Counted from the first letter of the stretch, positions 1 through 6,453 are shown. The stretch is 9,458 bases of DNA from Planctomycetota bacterium (GCA_026982835.1 JALSGI010000805.1:1-9458), one strand, 5' to 3'. Program-made: numbers and translations. Notes: generated by a model not told the origin, from the letters alone.

Positions 1-114
1 TTCATCACCGCCGAGCAACTGTTGCACCTGGCCCGCCGCATCCCCAACCCCTACGGCCGTTACCTGGAACAAGTGGTGCAAGAGGAGACTGCTTCGGAGT
101 CCCAGGCCGCCTGA
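1..114 (+). CDS. rmlA: Probable glucose-1-phosphate thymidylyltransferase, C-terminal end (partial)
   Basis: Only the last 37 codons are visible; the gene begins left of the window and ends at TGA 112-114. The visible peptide starts FITAEQLLHLARR and continues with a PYGRYLEQVV segment. From memory this matches the C-terminus of RmlA/RfbA proteins, where a Phe-Ile-x-Ala-x-Gln-(Leu/Val) helix is followed by (K/N)-x-Tyr-Gly-x-Tyr-Leu. RmlA joins glucose-1-phosphate to dTTP, the first step of dTDP-rhamnose synthesis, in the cytoplasm. A sugar-nucleotide gene fits next to LPS core genes. The nucleotidyltransferase core is not visible, so the call rests on the tail alone and another protein with a similar tail is possible. 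Confidence 0.65.
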   Translation, partial: FITAEQLLHLARRIPNPYGRYLEQVVQEETASESQAA

Positions 115-151
115 GCCGCCGGGGGGGACCTTGCCCGGGTTGAAAAACGCC

Positions 152-1204
152 ATGAAACTCCTGGTCTTCCTGCCCAACTGGATCGGCGACGCCGTGATGG
201 CCACCCCGGCGCTGCGGGCGCTGCGGGAAGGCTTTCCGCAGGCGCAGCTTGTGGGGGTGATGCGTCCGGGGGTGCAGGCGGTGCTGGAAGGAACGCCCTG
301 GCTGGACCAGGTGATTCGCTACCATCCCCGCGGCGGCTCCACGGAGCAGGGGACCCGAAGCCTCCTGCGGCAACTGCGCCGCTTGCGCCCCCAGGTGGCC
401 GTGCTGATGCCCAATTCGCTGCGCAGTGCCCTGCTGGCCTGGTTTGCCGGGGCACGGCGGCGGGTGGGATATCGCCGCTATGGCCGCGGCTGGCTGCTGA
501 CCGATCCGCTTGCCCCCCCGCGGCACGGACGCCGCCTGATGCGCGTGCCCATGGTCGATTACTACCTGGCCCTGGCCTACCAGTTGGGCTGCCCTGTGCA
601 ATCGCCCCGGTTGGAGCTGGCCACCACGCCCCGGGACCGCAAGCTGGCCGACCAGCGTGCCGGGGAGCTGGGCATCGCCGATTGGCAGCAGGTGGTGGTG
701 CTCAACTGCTCGGGAGCCTTCGGTGCGGCCAAGCTCTGGCCCGTGGAACACTTCGCCCTGCTGGCCCGCCGGATCGCCGCCGAGTTGGACTACCAGGTGC
801 TGGTGATCTGCGGGCCGCAAGAGCAAGCCACTGCCAGGGCCATCGTCCAACAAGCGGATCATCCGGGGGTGCTCACGCTGGCCGGAGGCCCCTTGAGCCT
901 GGGGCTGAGCAAGGAATGCGTGCGGCGGTGCCGGTTGATGGTCACCACCGACAGCGGTCCCCGACATTTCGCCGTGGCCTTTGGCGTGCCGGTGGTGGGC
1001 TTGTTCGGGCCCACGCCGCCGATCTGGGGCCGCAACCCCACGGCCCGCGAGATCGCCTTGCAGGTGGAAGAACTGCCTTGCCTGGGTTGCCATCGCCGCC
1101 GCTGCCCGTTGGGCCATCATCGTTGCATGCGCGAGCTTTCCCCCCAGCGGGTTTTCCAGGCCGTGGTGACCTTGTTGGAACAAACGCATGCCGAAGCGGC
1201 TTGA
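152..1204 (+). CDS. waaF: Lipopolysaccharide heptosyltransferase II-like (GT9 family)
   Basis: Predicted cytoplasmic-face enzyme that adds a heptose from ADP-heptose to the growing LPS inner core. The protein has 350 residues, the usual WaaF length. It opens with MKLLVFLPNWIGDAVM; the W-(I/V)-G-D motif (Gly12, Asp13) is the GT9 N-terminal signature, and the Asp is the proposed catalytic base. The second Rossmann half carries TTDSGPRHFAVAFG (Asp267-Ser268-Gly269), the ADP-sugar site of GT9 enzymes. Near the end Cys310, Cys313, Cys318 and Cys325 sit in a CLGC...CPLGHHRCM block. Many non-enteric WaaF proteins share this block, and it could bind a metal. ATG 152 is chosen because it puts the conserved beta strand at residue 2; an in-frame TTG at 131 would add seven unconserved residues. 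No clear Shine-Dalgarno precedes ATG 152. WaaC or another GT9 member is the main alternative. Confidence 0.88.
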   Translation: MKLLVFLPNWIGDAVMATPALRALREGFPQAQLVGVMRPGVQAVLEGTPWLDQVIRYHPRGGSTEQGTRSLLRQLRRLRPQVAVLMPNSLRSALLAWFAGARRRVGYRRYGRGWLLTDPLAPPRHGRRLMRVPMVDYYLALAYQLGCPVQSPRLELATTPRDRKLADQRAGELGIADWQQVVVLNCSGAFGAAKLWPVEHFALLARRIAAELDYQVLVICGPQEQATARAIVQQADHPGVLTLAGGPLSLGLSKECVRRCRLMVTTDSGPRHFAVAFGVPVVGLFGPTPPIWGRNPTAREIALQVEELPCLGCHRRRCPLGHHRCMRELSPQRVFQAVVTLLEQTHAEAA

Positions 1205-1229
1205 ACCAGCCCTTGGAGTTTGATCTCCC

Positions 1230-1243
1230 CGGGCGGAAGCCCG
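1230..1243 (+). other. GC-rich hairpin with GNRA-type loop between waaF and the kinase gene
   Basis: CGGGC (1230-1234) and GCCCG (1239-1243) form a perfect 5-bp stem closed by a GGAA loop, which fits the stable GNRA tetraloop pattern. It lies 26 bases after the waaF stop, in the 95-base gap before the kinase gene. No U-run follows, so it is not a convincing terminator. It might affect mRNA processing or the balance between waaF and kinase expression, or be one copy of a dispersed genomic repeat. The fold is read from the sequence; the role is inference. Confidence 0.4.
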
Positions 1244-1299
1244 CGGCTCGCCGGAGAAGTCCGGTGAGTGTCCCATTAGCGACGGCTTGCTTCCACACC

Positions 1300-2979
1300 A
1301 TGCCCTACTTGTGGATCAACCCCGAGTACCGCTCGCTGGCCCAGGCCCGGCAATGGAACCACCTGGACGAGCTGCTCTTTCACGTCCAGGGGGAACTGGT
1401 GCGTCCGGTGCATCATGTGCGGGAGACGTTGCGGCTGGTGGTTTCCGGGGCCGAGGGGGCCTGCACTTTCTACCTGAAGCGGGAAGCAGCCGTGCCGTGG
1501 AAGTACCTGCTTCGCCGGGTGCTGCGCAGCGGCCGCTGGTGGACCCCGGCCCGAAACGAGCTAGAGGTGCTGCTGCGGCTCAAAGCGGCGGGGCTCTCCG
1601 GCCCGGAGGTGGTGCTGTGCAGCCAGCGACTGTGGCCGCGTCCCTGCTGTGCGTTGATCACGCGGTCGCTGGAGGGATACCGGCCGCTGAATCAACTCCT
1701 GGCCCAACAGGGGCGGGCTCTGCCACGGCCGGAGTTGCAACGGCTGTTTGCCCAACTGGGCGACCAACTGGCCCGCATGCACGAAGCCGGCGTGTTCCAC
1801 CCCGGGCTGTTTTCCGATCACGTGTACGTACGTGGGGGCTCGGGCAGTTGGGAGCTGGCCTATTTAGGCTTTCGTCGGGCCTGGGCCTGTGGGCACTTGG
1901 GGCTGGAGGCCCGAGCCCGATCGCTGGCGGCGATGCTGGCGACGCTTTCGCCCCGCGTGGCCGACGCCCGCTTGCGGCAAGCCCTCTTCGATGCCTACCT
2001 GGGCTGCTGCGGCTGGGAAGACCGCTCCGTGGAACTGCTGGCCGAGGTGGCCCGCCACACCGCCGCCCTGCTGGCTCAGCGGCATGTGTGGGAAGTGCGC
2101 GAAACCGATACCCAGGCCCACCAGTCGCTGCACCCGCTGGAGAGCCTGCAAGCGGGGCGGATGTGGGTCGATCCGCAGTTTCGCCCGCTGCTGGAGCAGT
2201 TGGGGCTGGACAGCTTCGAGGCCGTGATGCACTCCACCAGTGGCAAGCGGCTGCGGGCACTCCCCGACCGGGAAAACTGGCGCCTGGAGCTGCCCCGGCC
2301 GGGCGGAGGCACCGTGGGAGCCTATCTGAAAAAACACCGCAGCCGCTCCTGGCGACAGCGTCGCCGGGCTCGGCGAGGGCGACCGCCGGAACCCAGCCCC
2401 GGACGGGTGGAAGCACGCAACATCGTCCGCCTGAGCCGCTCCGGGATCGACTGCATGCGATTGGTGGCCTACGGGGAGAAGCTGCATCGGGACGGGCTGC
2501 TGGAGTCGTTCGTGATGACCGAGGAGCTGGAAGGGTTTACCCAGTTGGACCATTTTCTCCGCCGACGGTTTCCCCCCCGACGCACGGGCCCCAAAACCGA
2601 AGACGACCGCCACTTGGACGCCCTGATCGCCCAGGTGGCCGCCGTGGCCCGCAAGTTCCACCGCCTGGGCTACAACCACCGGGACTTTTATTGCTGCCAC
2701 TTTTTCATCCGCGAAGAGTCTCCCGGCCGATACAAGGTACATCTGATCGACTTGCAGCGCGTGCAGCACCGGCGGCACTTTCGCACCCGCTGGCTGGTCA
2801 AGGACCTGGCCCAACTGGCTTACTCCGCCCCGGCCGAGCGGATCGGACGCACGCACCGCATGGCGTTCATCAAGCACTATTTCCAAGTGAAAAAACTCCG
2901 CCCGGAACACAAACGCTTCATCCGTCGCGTGCTGGCCAAGTGGCGGTGGATGGAACGCACGCTGGGAAAACACCCATGA
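1300..2979 (+). CDS. Tandem LPS core kinase: WaaP/InaA-type pseudokinase domain fused to an intact kinase domain
   Basis: A 559-residue protein with two copies of the InaA/WaaP/KdkA lipopolysaccharide kinase fold, whose members phosphorylate heptose or Kdo in the inner core using ATP on the cytoplasmic face. The copies begin with related segments (YLWINPEYR at 3-11, RMWVDPQFR at 287-295). Each has a YLK lysine exactly 284 residues apart (Lys60, Lys344). The second domain has the catalytic loop HRDFYCCHFF (His460, Asp462) and the metal-binding LIDLQRV (Asp484), so it should be active. In the first domain these read HPGLFSDHVY (Gly169 for the Asp) and AYLGFRRA (about Leu189 for the second Asp), so it is probably inactive. 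It overlaps the next gene by 4 bases. ATG 1300 lacks a ribosome site. An in-frame GTG at 1264, 6 bases after GGAGA, would add 12 residues and is a real alternative. The target sugar is unknown. Confidence 0.84.
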   Translation: MPYLWINPEYRSLAQARQWNHLDELLFHVQGELVRPVHHVRETLRLVVSGAEGACTFYLKREAAVPWKYLLRRVLRSGRWWTPARNELEVLLRLKAAGLSGPEVVLCSQRLWPRPCCALITRSLEGYRPLNQLLAQQGRALPRPELQRLFAQLGDQLARMHEAGVFHPGLFSDHVYVRGGSGSWELAYLGFRRAWACGHLGLEARARSLAAMLATLSPRVADARLRQALFDAYLGCCGWEDRSVELLAEVARHTAALLAQRHVWEVRETDTQAHQSLHPLESLQAGRMWVDPQFRPLLEQLGLDSFEAVMHSTSGKRLRALPDRENWRLELPRPGGGTVGAYLKKHRSRSWRQRRRARRGRPPEPSPGRVEARNIVRLSRSGIDCMRLVAYGEKLHRDGLLESFVMTEELEGFTQLDHFLRRRFPPRRTGPKTEDDRHLDALIAQVAAVARKFHRLGYNHRDFYCCHFFIREESPGRYKVHLIDLQRVQHRRHFRTRWLVKDLAQLAYSAPAERIGRTHRMAFIKHYFQVKKLRPEHKRFIRRVLAKWRWMERTLGKHP

Positions 2980-4124
2980 ACCTCGCCCTGGTGATCGCCG
3001 AACTGGACCCGCGCCGCGGCGGGGCCGAACAGTGGACCGCCCAGTTCGCCCGCTGGCTGCTGGAGCAAGGGCACCGGGTCCACCTGGTCAGCCGTCGGCT
3101 ACGAGGGCTGAAGCACCCGCACTTGCGCTGGCATCCTCTGCCGCCGGTTCGGCACCCCTGGCAACTGGCCCAAGCCGCCGAGGAGATCGTAGCCCGGCTT
3201 TCCGTGGAGGTGGTTCACGACATGGGCTTGGGCTGGTCGGGCCAGGTGTTTCAGCCGCACGGGGGGTCGCGTCTGGCGGTCCAGCAGTGCGCACTGAGTT
3301 GCGTTCCCGAACCGCTGCGGACGCTCAAACGCCATGTCACCGGCTGGCTGCCCCGCTACCGGCGCTTGCGGCGGCTGTGCCTGCGGCAGTTTGCCGATCC
3401 GAACCGGCTCTACGTGGCTTTGTCCAAGATGGTCCAGCAGCACTTCCGGCAATTTCATCGGGTGCCCCAGGAAAACATCCGCCTGATCTACAACGGCGTG
3501 GACTTGCAGCACTTCGATCCGGAGCCGTTCCAGCGCCAGGGGAAACAGCTCAGAAAAAAACACCACCTCCAGGGCGGCGATTTGCTCTTGCTGTGTGTGG
3601 CCCACAATTTCCGCCTCAAGGGCGTGCCGGAGCTGCTCACGGCCGTGGCCTCGGCCAGTGCCGTCTGCCCGCGGATAAAGCTCTGGGTCGTAGGCGGGCG
3701 CCGCCTGGGCCGCTGGCGGCGTCGGGCAGCGTACTTGGGCCTGGGGGACCGGGTGAAGTTCATCGGGGCCGTGGCCGATCCCCGCCCCTGGTATGCCGCG
3801 GCCGACGTGCTGGTGCATCCCACCCACTACGATCCGTGCAGCCTGGTGGTGCTGGAGGCCCTGGCCATGGGGCTGCCGGTGCTGACAACCACCCGCAACG
3901 GGGCGGCGGAACGGATGCGGCACGGCCTGCACGGCTGGGTGCTACCCGGTCCCACCGACGTCCATCAACTGGCTCTGGCCCTGGTCGCCTTGGCCCAGGA
4001 TGCCGACCTGGCTGCGATGCGCAAGGCCGTGCTGGAGCTTCGCCCCCAGTTGGACATCCACAAGAACTTCCAGGCCATCTGGAACTGCTACGAGACGCTC
4101 ACTTGGCAGAAGGTTGCCGCTTAG
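2976..4124 (+). CDS. GT4-family (WaaG-like) LPS core glycosyltransferase
   Basis: A 382-residue GT-B retaining glycosyltransferase, probably adding a hexose to the LPS core at the inner membrane. The N-terminal half begins MNLALVIAELDPRRGGAEQW; the Gly-Gly-Ala-Glu loop (15-18) is typical of GT4 acceptor domains. The linker contains IYNGVDLQHFDP, the usual NGVD-x-x-x-F junction. The donor half has CVAHNFRLKGVPELL, and then HPTHYDPCSLVVLEALAMG. In this, Asp286 and Glu294 form the D/E-x7-E motif that holds the nucleotide-sugar. The ATG overlaps the kinase stop as ATGA, which implies translational coupling; no strong ribosome site is present. It is the last gene of the core operon, with a hairpin shortly after its TAG stop. 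The family is clear; donor and acceptor sugars cannot be told. Confidence 0.87.
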   Translation: MNLALVIAELDPRRGGAEQWTAQFARWLLEQGHRVHLVSRRLRGLKHPHLRWHPLPPVRHPWQLAQAAEEIVARLSVEVVHDMGLGWSGQVFQPHGGSRLAVQQCALSCVPEPLRTLKRHVTGWLPRYRRLRRLCLRQFADPNRLYVALSKMVQQHFRQFHRVPQENIRLIYNGVDLQHFDPEPFQRQGKQLRKKHHLQGGDLLLLCVAHNFRLKGVPELLTAVASASAVCPRIKLWVVGGRRLGRWRRRAAYLGLGDRVKFIGAVADPRPWYAAADVLVHPTHYDPCSLVVLEALAMGLPVLTTTRNGAAERMRHGLHGWVLPGPTDVHQLALALVALAQDADLAAMRKAVLELRPQLDIHKNFQAIWNCYETLTWQKVAA

Positions 4125-4146
4125 CCGCTCTTCGCTTCTGGTTTAT

Positions 4147-4180
4147 GCCCCGCGTTCCTGACGGGGCTCTGCTTTCATTT
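4147..4180 (+). terminator. Probable intrinsic terminator of the LPS core operon
   Basis: GCCCCG (4147-4152) pairs with CGGGGC (4162-4167) around a 9-base loop, 22 bases after the GT4 stop, and is followed by the T-rich TCTGCTTTCATTT. The GGGGC arm can also pair with GCCCC at 4182-4186, giving a competing hairpin. The site lies between two convergent genes and could stop transcription from either side. The T-run is interrupted, so strength is uncertain. Confidence 0.5.
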
Positions 4181-4219
4181 GGCCCCTCGCTGCTGGAAAC
4201 ATCGGGGAGAAACCCGCTT

Positions 4220-4498
4220 CTACCAGACTTCGATTTCGTTGTGCAGCTCGAATCCCGGGGCCGCTTCCATGGCTGCCGCCTGGGCCAGTTGCTTGCAGTA
4301 GTAGGTGGCACACCGCCCTCGCAGAATGAGCGTGTTTTCCTGCACCAGCACCTGGAGATTGCGAACCCGGTCTTCCGTGCGGTGACGCACGGCGCGCTGC
4401 ACACGCACCATCAGCACTTCCAGTTGCGGATTGGCCGGCACGCGCCGCCGGGACAGGCGCTGGATCCGCACTCCGTTGGCCGAATCCATCTCTTGCAT
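4220..4498 (-). CDS. Small BON-domain protein
   Basis: A 92-residue protein whose second half reads as a single BON domain: RVRNLQVLVQENTLILRG, then YYCKQLAQAA, ending with FELHNEIEVW. This is the alpha-beta-beta-alpha-beta pattern of BON domains, with the V-x-L/I-x-G turn after the second strand (here LILRGR). BON domains occur in proteins linked to the cell envelope, phospholipids and stress. Small single-BON proteins of this kind are, as I recall, common in planctomycetes. There is no signal peptide or membrane segment, so it should be cytoplasmic unless the start lies upstream. ATG 4498 is chosen because GGAGAAGG sits just ahead of it. The frame stays open to a GTG at 4705, but those 69 extra residues show no recognisable domain. 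It is convergent with the LPS operon and unrelated to the Cmr genes. Its function is unknown. Confidence 0.78.
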   Translation of the reverse strand: MQEMDSANGVRIQRLSRRRVPANPQLEVLMVRVQRAVRHRTEDRVRNLQVLVQENTLILRGRCATYYCKQLAQAAAMEAAPGFELHNEIEVW

Positions 4499-4502
4499 CG
4501 TA

Positions 4503-4510
4503 CCTTCTCC
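4503..4510 (-). promoter_or_regulatory. Ribosome binding site of the BON gene
   Basis: Read on the minus strand, GGAGAAGG ends 4 bases before ATG 4498, with its GGAG core 8 bases away. It is one of the stronger Shine-Dalgarno matches in the window and decides the start against the upstream in-frame GTG at 4705. Confidence 0.6.
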
Positions 4511-4808
4511 GTAAGGAACTTTTTCCAAGGCACTCCGCCCAAAGCGTGAGCCCAAGCTTAAAGGCAGCGGGTCATAGGCCTCTTCCCCGTTGGCGATTTC
4601 CCGGTGCACAACGAAAGCACGTTCAAGCAAGAACCTTCCGGCGACGGCGATCCCTCGTGTGTCCGTTCGTGAAGCAACCCGGCAGAGATCGCAAGACGAC
4701 TTCACTCCTTTATGACCATCCGTGCCGGGTGCCGCTGATTATTTCACCAGAGCAAATCTTCCCAGGCACCCGCGTGGCTTTCATCCGGTTCCTGTTCGCA
4801 TCCCCTGA

Positions 4809-4826
4809 TAGGACGATACGATCCTA
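4809..4826. promoter_or_regulatory. Short inverted repeat over the -10 box (possible operator)
   Basis: TAGGA (4809-4813) and TCCTA (4822-4826) are a perfect 5-bp inverted repeat separated by 8 bases, giving an 18-base site of the size used by dimeric repressors. It covers the predicted -10 box and runs toward the start site, where a repressor would block RNA polymerase. Five-base arms can occur by chance. Confidence 0.25.
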
Positions 4827-4850
4827 CGCCTCCTGCGTCCGGGTTGTCAA
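4821..4850 (-). promoter_or_regulatory. Sigma-70-like promoter reading toward the BON gene
   Basis: On the minus strand a perfect TTGACA (4845-4850) is followed after 18 bases by TAGGAT (4821-4826), which matches TATAAT at four of six positions including the key A and final T. Transcription would start near 4813, leaving a leader of about 315 bases before ATG 4498. That is long, so the promoter may serve a longer version of the gene or carry leader regulation. The motif match is direct; activity is inference. Confidence 0.4.
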
Positions 4851-4930
4851 GTATTCGCTTCTGGGAAAAGGAAAAAGCTCCTTCCATGAATAGCCCGGTG
4901 CCTGATGTGGCCATATCGCCCGGGTTTCAT

Positions 4931-5191
4931 CTATGGCCGCTTTTTCATCTTGGGTTCCTTGGTGGTGAAGATGTAGTATTGGGATGAGAAACTGGCAATC
5001 CACACCTTTGCTGTTTCCCTGGCCGAGAGTGAAGGATACTCTTGCTCGTTCTGAAAAAATCCCAGTATCTCCGTACCCACGATCCGATACAGCGGCTTGC
5101 CCGGACGCTTCCCCTTGGACTTGGTCGTTTGATTGGTAGCTTCGATTTCAACTTGCTCTCCGGCTTTGTAAGTCGGCGAAGCGGAGGCCAC
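4931..5191 (-). CDS. Small unknown protein (86 aa), last gene of the Cmr operon, in frame with cmr6
   Basis: I do not recognise this protein. From the GTG at 5191 it has 86 residues; the core TYKAGEQVEIEA, GKPLYRIVGTEILGFF and KVWIASFSSQYYIFTTKEP alternates hydrophobic and polar residues like a small beta-rich domain, and the tail KMKKRP is basic. There is no signal peptide, membrane segment or catalytic motif. It starts 36 bases after the cmr6 TAG and lies in the same frame: those 12 codons have no stop and read VSTGSSAGSAGE, a linker-like stretch. GTG 5191 is the only plausible start, and only GGGGGAA lies before it, a poor ribosome site. It may be a Cmr accessory protein, a domain split from Cmr6 by a nonsense mutation, or a readthrough extension of Cmr6. 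Position implies cotranscription with the Cmr complex. Confidence 0.55.
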   Translation of the reverse strand: MASASPTYKAGEQVEIEATNQTTKSKGKRPGKPLYRIVGTEILGFFQNEQEYPSLSARETAKVWIASFSSQYYIFTTKEPKMKKRP

Positions 5192-5227
5192 TTCCCCCGC
5201 CGAGCCTGCCGAGGAACCGGTCGAAAC

Positions 5228-6070
5228 CTACTCCCGGGGGACCAGGCGACCGTAGCCGCTGCTGGTTTTGCCCCCTACGCCCCAGTATTTCAATGCATTG
5301 CAGAGCAGCTCCAGGGCGCAGTTGGTCCATTCGTGGGCTTGTGTCACGTTCGGCCCTCGCCACGAGACGGCCACCAAAAATGCGCCTTGCACGGAAAGAA
5401 ACGAAACGGGAGTGGGACTGTCGAAGTCCGTCGGCGGCCGGAACTTCGGATCCTTCGGATCACGGTTATAGTCTGAATGATGCGGAGTCATCACATCCAG
5501 CCGCAGCGGCTGCGGGTCCGAATCGGGCACGTACCAGGCGTCGTGAAACACAATGCAGCCGGAATCGTCCGTGTTGCCGAACAGAAGCCGGTAATAGTTT
5601 TCTGGGCAATCCTCCCGTTTCCCTTCCAGATATTCGCGGTACTGTTTGTCTTCATCTTTCGTAGGGCGGCGGAACTTGGGGGCCTGGGGGCCCCAAACCG
5701 CGTGGCAGTAGTGGGCTGCTACCCCCTTGAGCGAAGAGCCGGGAATCACCGGCATCCCGTAAACGTGATGGAGCGTCAAGCCCGTCTCCAACACGTTTTC
5801 CCGGCCCAGGCCCACGATCAACCTCCCCACGGTTTGCAGCTTCCGCGTGCAGGCCGAAGGTGGCAACTGCTGCTTCCACCGCTGGTAGGCCGCCTGGTAG
5901 AGCTGGGTCAACTCCCTATCCTGGGCGGCCCTGATGGCAACTTCCAGCAGTTCGGATCGTTCCTGGGGACTATCCTGATCGAGAAAAAGCTCCTTGGCGG
6001 CATACCGCTGCAACAGCAGTCCGGGATGTTGTCCACGGGTGCGGTTCAGCGAGGCAATGGTAGAACGCAT
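5228..6070 (-). CDS. cmr6: Type III-B CRISPR RAMP protein Cmr6
   Basis: A 280-residue RAMP-superfamily subunit that sits at the head end of the Cmr backbone, next to Cmr1, and contacts the spacer 3' part of the crRNA. VGLGRENVLETGLTLHHVYG followed by MPVIPGSSLKGVAAHY (about 86-121) is the Cmr6 signature, including the P-G-S-S-L-K-G loop of RAMP proteins. LLFGNTDDSGCIVFHDAWY and the C-terminal glycine-rich GVGGKTSSGYGRL are equally typical. ATG 6070 is chosen: it has AAGGAAAAG upstream and leaves a 20-base gap after cmr5. A start at 6124 would only add residues read from the cmr5 coding region. The TAG stop follows ...LVPRE, right after the final glycine-rich motif, so the Cmr6 fold is complete. 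The frame stays open beyond this stop into the unknown small domain. Confidence 0.95.
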   Translation of the reverse strand: MRSTIASLNRTRGQHPGLLLQRYAAKELFLDQDSPQERSELLEVAIRAAQDRELTQLYQAAYQRWKQQLPPSACTRKLQTVGRLIVGLGRENVLETGLTLHHVYGMPVIPGSSLKGVAAHYCHAVWGPQAPKFRRPTKDEDKQYREYLEGKREDCPENYYRLLFGNTDDSGCIVFHDAWYVPDSDPQPLRLDVMTPHHSDYNRDPKDPKFRPPTDFDSPTPVSFLSVQGAFLVAVSWRGPNVTQAHEWTNCALELLCNALKYWGVGGKTSSGYGRLVPRE

Positions 6071-6090
6071 GGCGAATCTTTTCCTTTTGT

Positions 6091-6444
6091 CTAGCCTCGG
6101 GCCTCCACGTACCGCTTGAGCCAACCGGCCGCTAGGAGCGCATCGCGGCTTAGCCGAAGATATTCTACCAGTCCGGACTCGCGCGCTTGCTCGTCCAGGG
6201 AGTTCACCTGGTTCCGGTCGATCTTTTGATACCCGACCGCGTGGAGTACCGAGGCCAGGTCCTCCACGTAGTCGGAGCGGCTTTTCAGGGCAAAGGCCAC
6301 TGCCTGGGCCAGACCGCAGGCGTGGATCAAGGCCGGAAAACGCTTGGCAAAGCTTTCGTATTCCTGGTTGTCCTTGTTGCCGAGGCGCTTTTGGATTACC
6401 TGGTAGGCTTGCTGGGCCATTTTCTGGGTTCTGGTGGTTGTCAT
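6091..6444 (-). CDS. cmr5: Type III-B CRISPR small subunit Cmr5
   Basis: A 117-residue, mostly helical protein in the position and size of Cmr5, the small subunit stacked in about three copies along the Cmr4 filament, where it helps hold the target RNA. MTTTRTQKMAQQAYQVIQKR at the start, then YESFAKRFPALIHACGLAQA and FALKSRSDYVEDLASVL, match the family: an N-terminal helix with Q-x-x-A-x-x-A, and the F-P-x-x-I-x-x-x-G-L-x-Q-A motif. ATG 6444 is preferred to the ATG at 6459 because GGAG lies 9 bases ahead of it, inside the longer version. The gap after cmr4 is 18 bases. Sequence conservation in Cmr5 is low, so operon position carries part of the weight. Confidence 0.92.
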   Translation of the reverse strand: MTTTRTQKMAQQAYQVIQKRLGNKDNQEYESFAKRFPALIHACGLAQAVAFALKSRSDYVEDLASVLHAVGYQKIDRNQVNSLDEQARESGLVEYLRLSRDALLAAGWLKRYVEARG

Positions 6445-6453
6445 GGTTCGTAG

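Larger units (their letters stand above)
4499..4930. other. Intergenic region between the BON gene and the end of the Cmr operon
   Basis: These 432 bases hold no gene I can support. They look less GC-rich than the flanking genes, especially from about 4730 to 4900. A plus-strand open frame at 4546-4893 has no ribosome site and an arginine- and proline-rich product without a recognisable domain. The minus-strand frame of the BON gene remains open up to 4705 without conserved features. The region contains a likely minus-strand promoter (4821-4850) overlapped by a short inverted repeat, and the BON ribosome site. No tRNA, CRISPR repeat or insertion-sequence end was seen. A CCCGG...CCGGG pair about 20 bases apart near 4894-4924 could be a weak end-of-operon hairpin, but it has no T-run. 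Confidence 0.5.

Noticed and set aside
5..1276. Long open frame on the minus strand (423 codons) across waaF
   Set aside because: It is antisense to the clear GT9 gene; its His-, Gln- and Pro-rich product shows no domain and is typical of the reverse strand of GC-rich coding DNA.
1287..2975. Upstream extension of the GT4 frame (open to 1287, 945 codons in all)
   Set aside because: The stretch before 2976 overlaps the kinase gene in another frame and translates to Gly-, Ala-, Pro- and Arg-rich sequence; the GT4 fold starts exactly at ATG 2976.
3032..4549. Open frame of 505 codons on the plus strand across the GT4 and BON genes
   Set aside because: Out-of-frame shadow of the GT4 gene, then antisense to the BON gene; no domain or ribosome site.
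4499..4705. 69-residue N-terminal extension of the BON protein from GTG 4705
   Set aside because: The frame is open but has no recognisable motif. The GTG has no properly spaced ribosome site, whereas ATG 4498 has a strong one. The upstream promoter keeps a small doubt.
4546..4893. 115-codon open frame on the plus strand in the intergenic region
   Set aside because: No ribosome site, biased Arg/Pro-rich product, no recognisable domain, and it overlaps promoter-like sequence for the opposite strand.
6071..6124. Earlier start for cmr6, 18 codons upstream
   Set aside because: The added residues come from the cmr5 coding region read in another frame and do not resemble a Cmr6 N-terminus.
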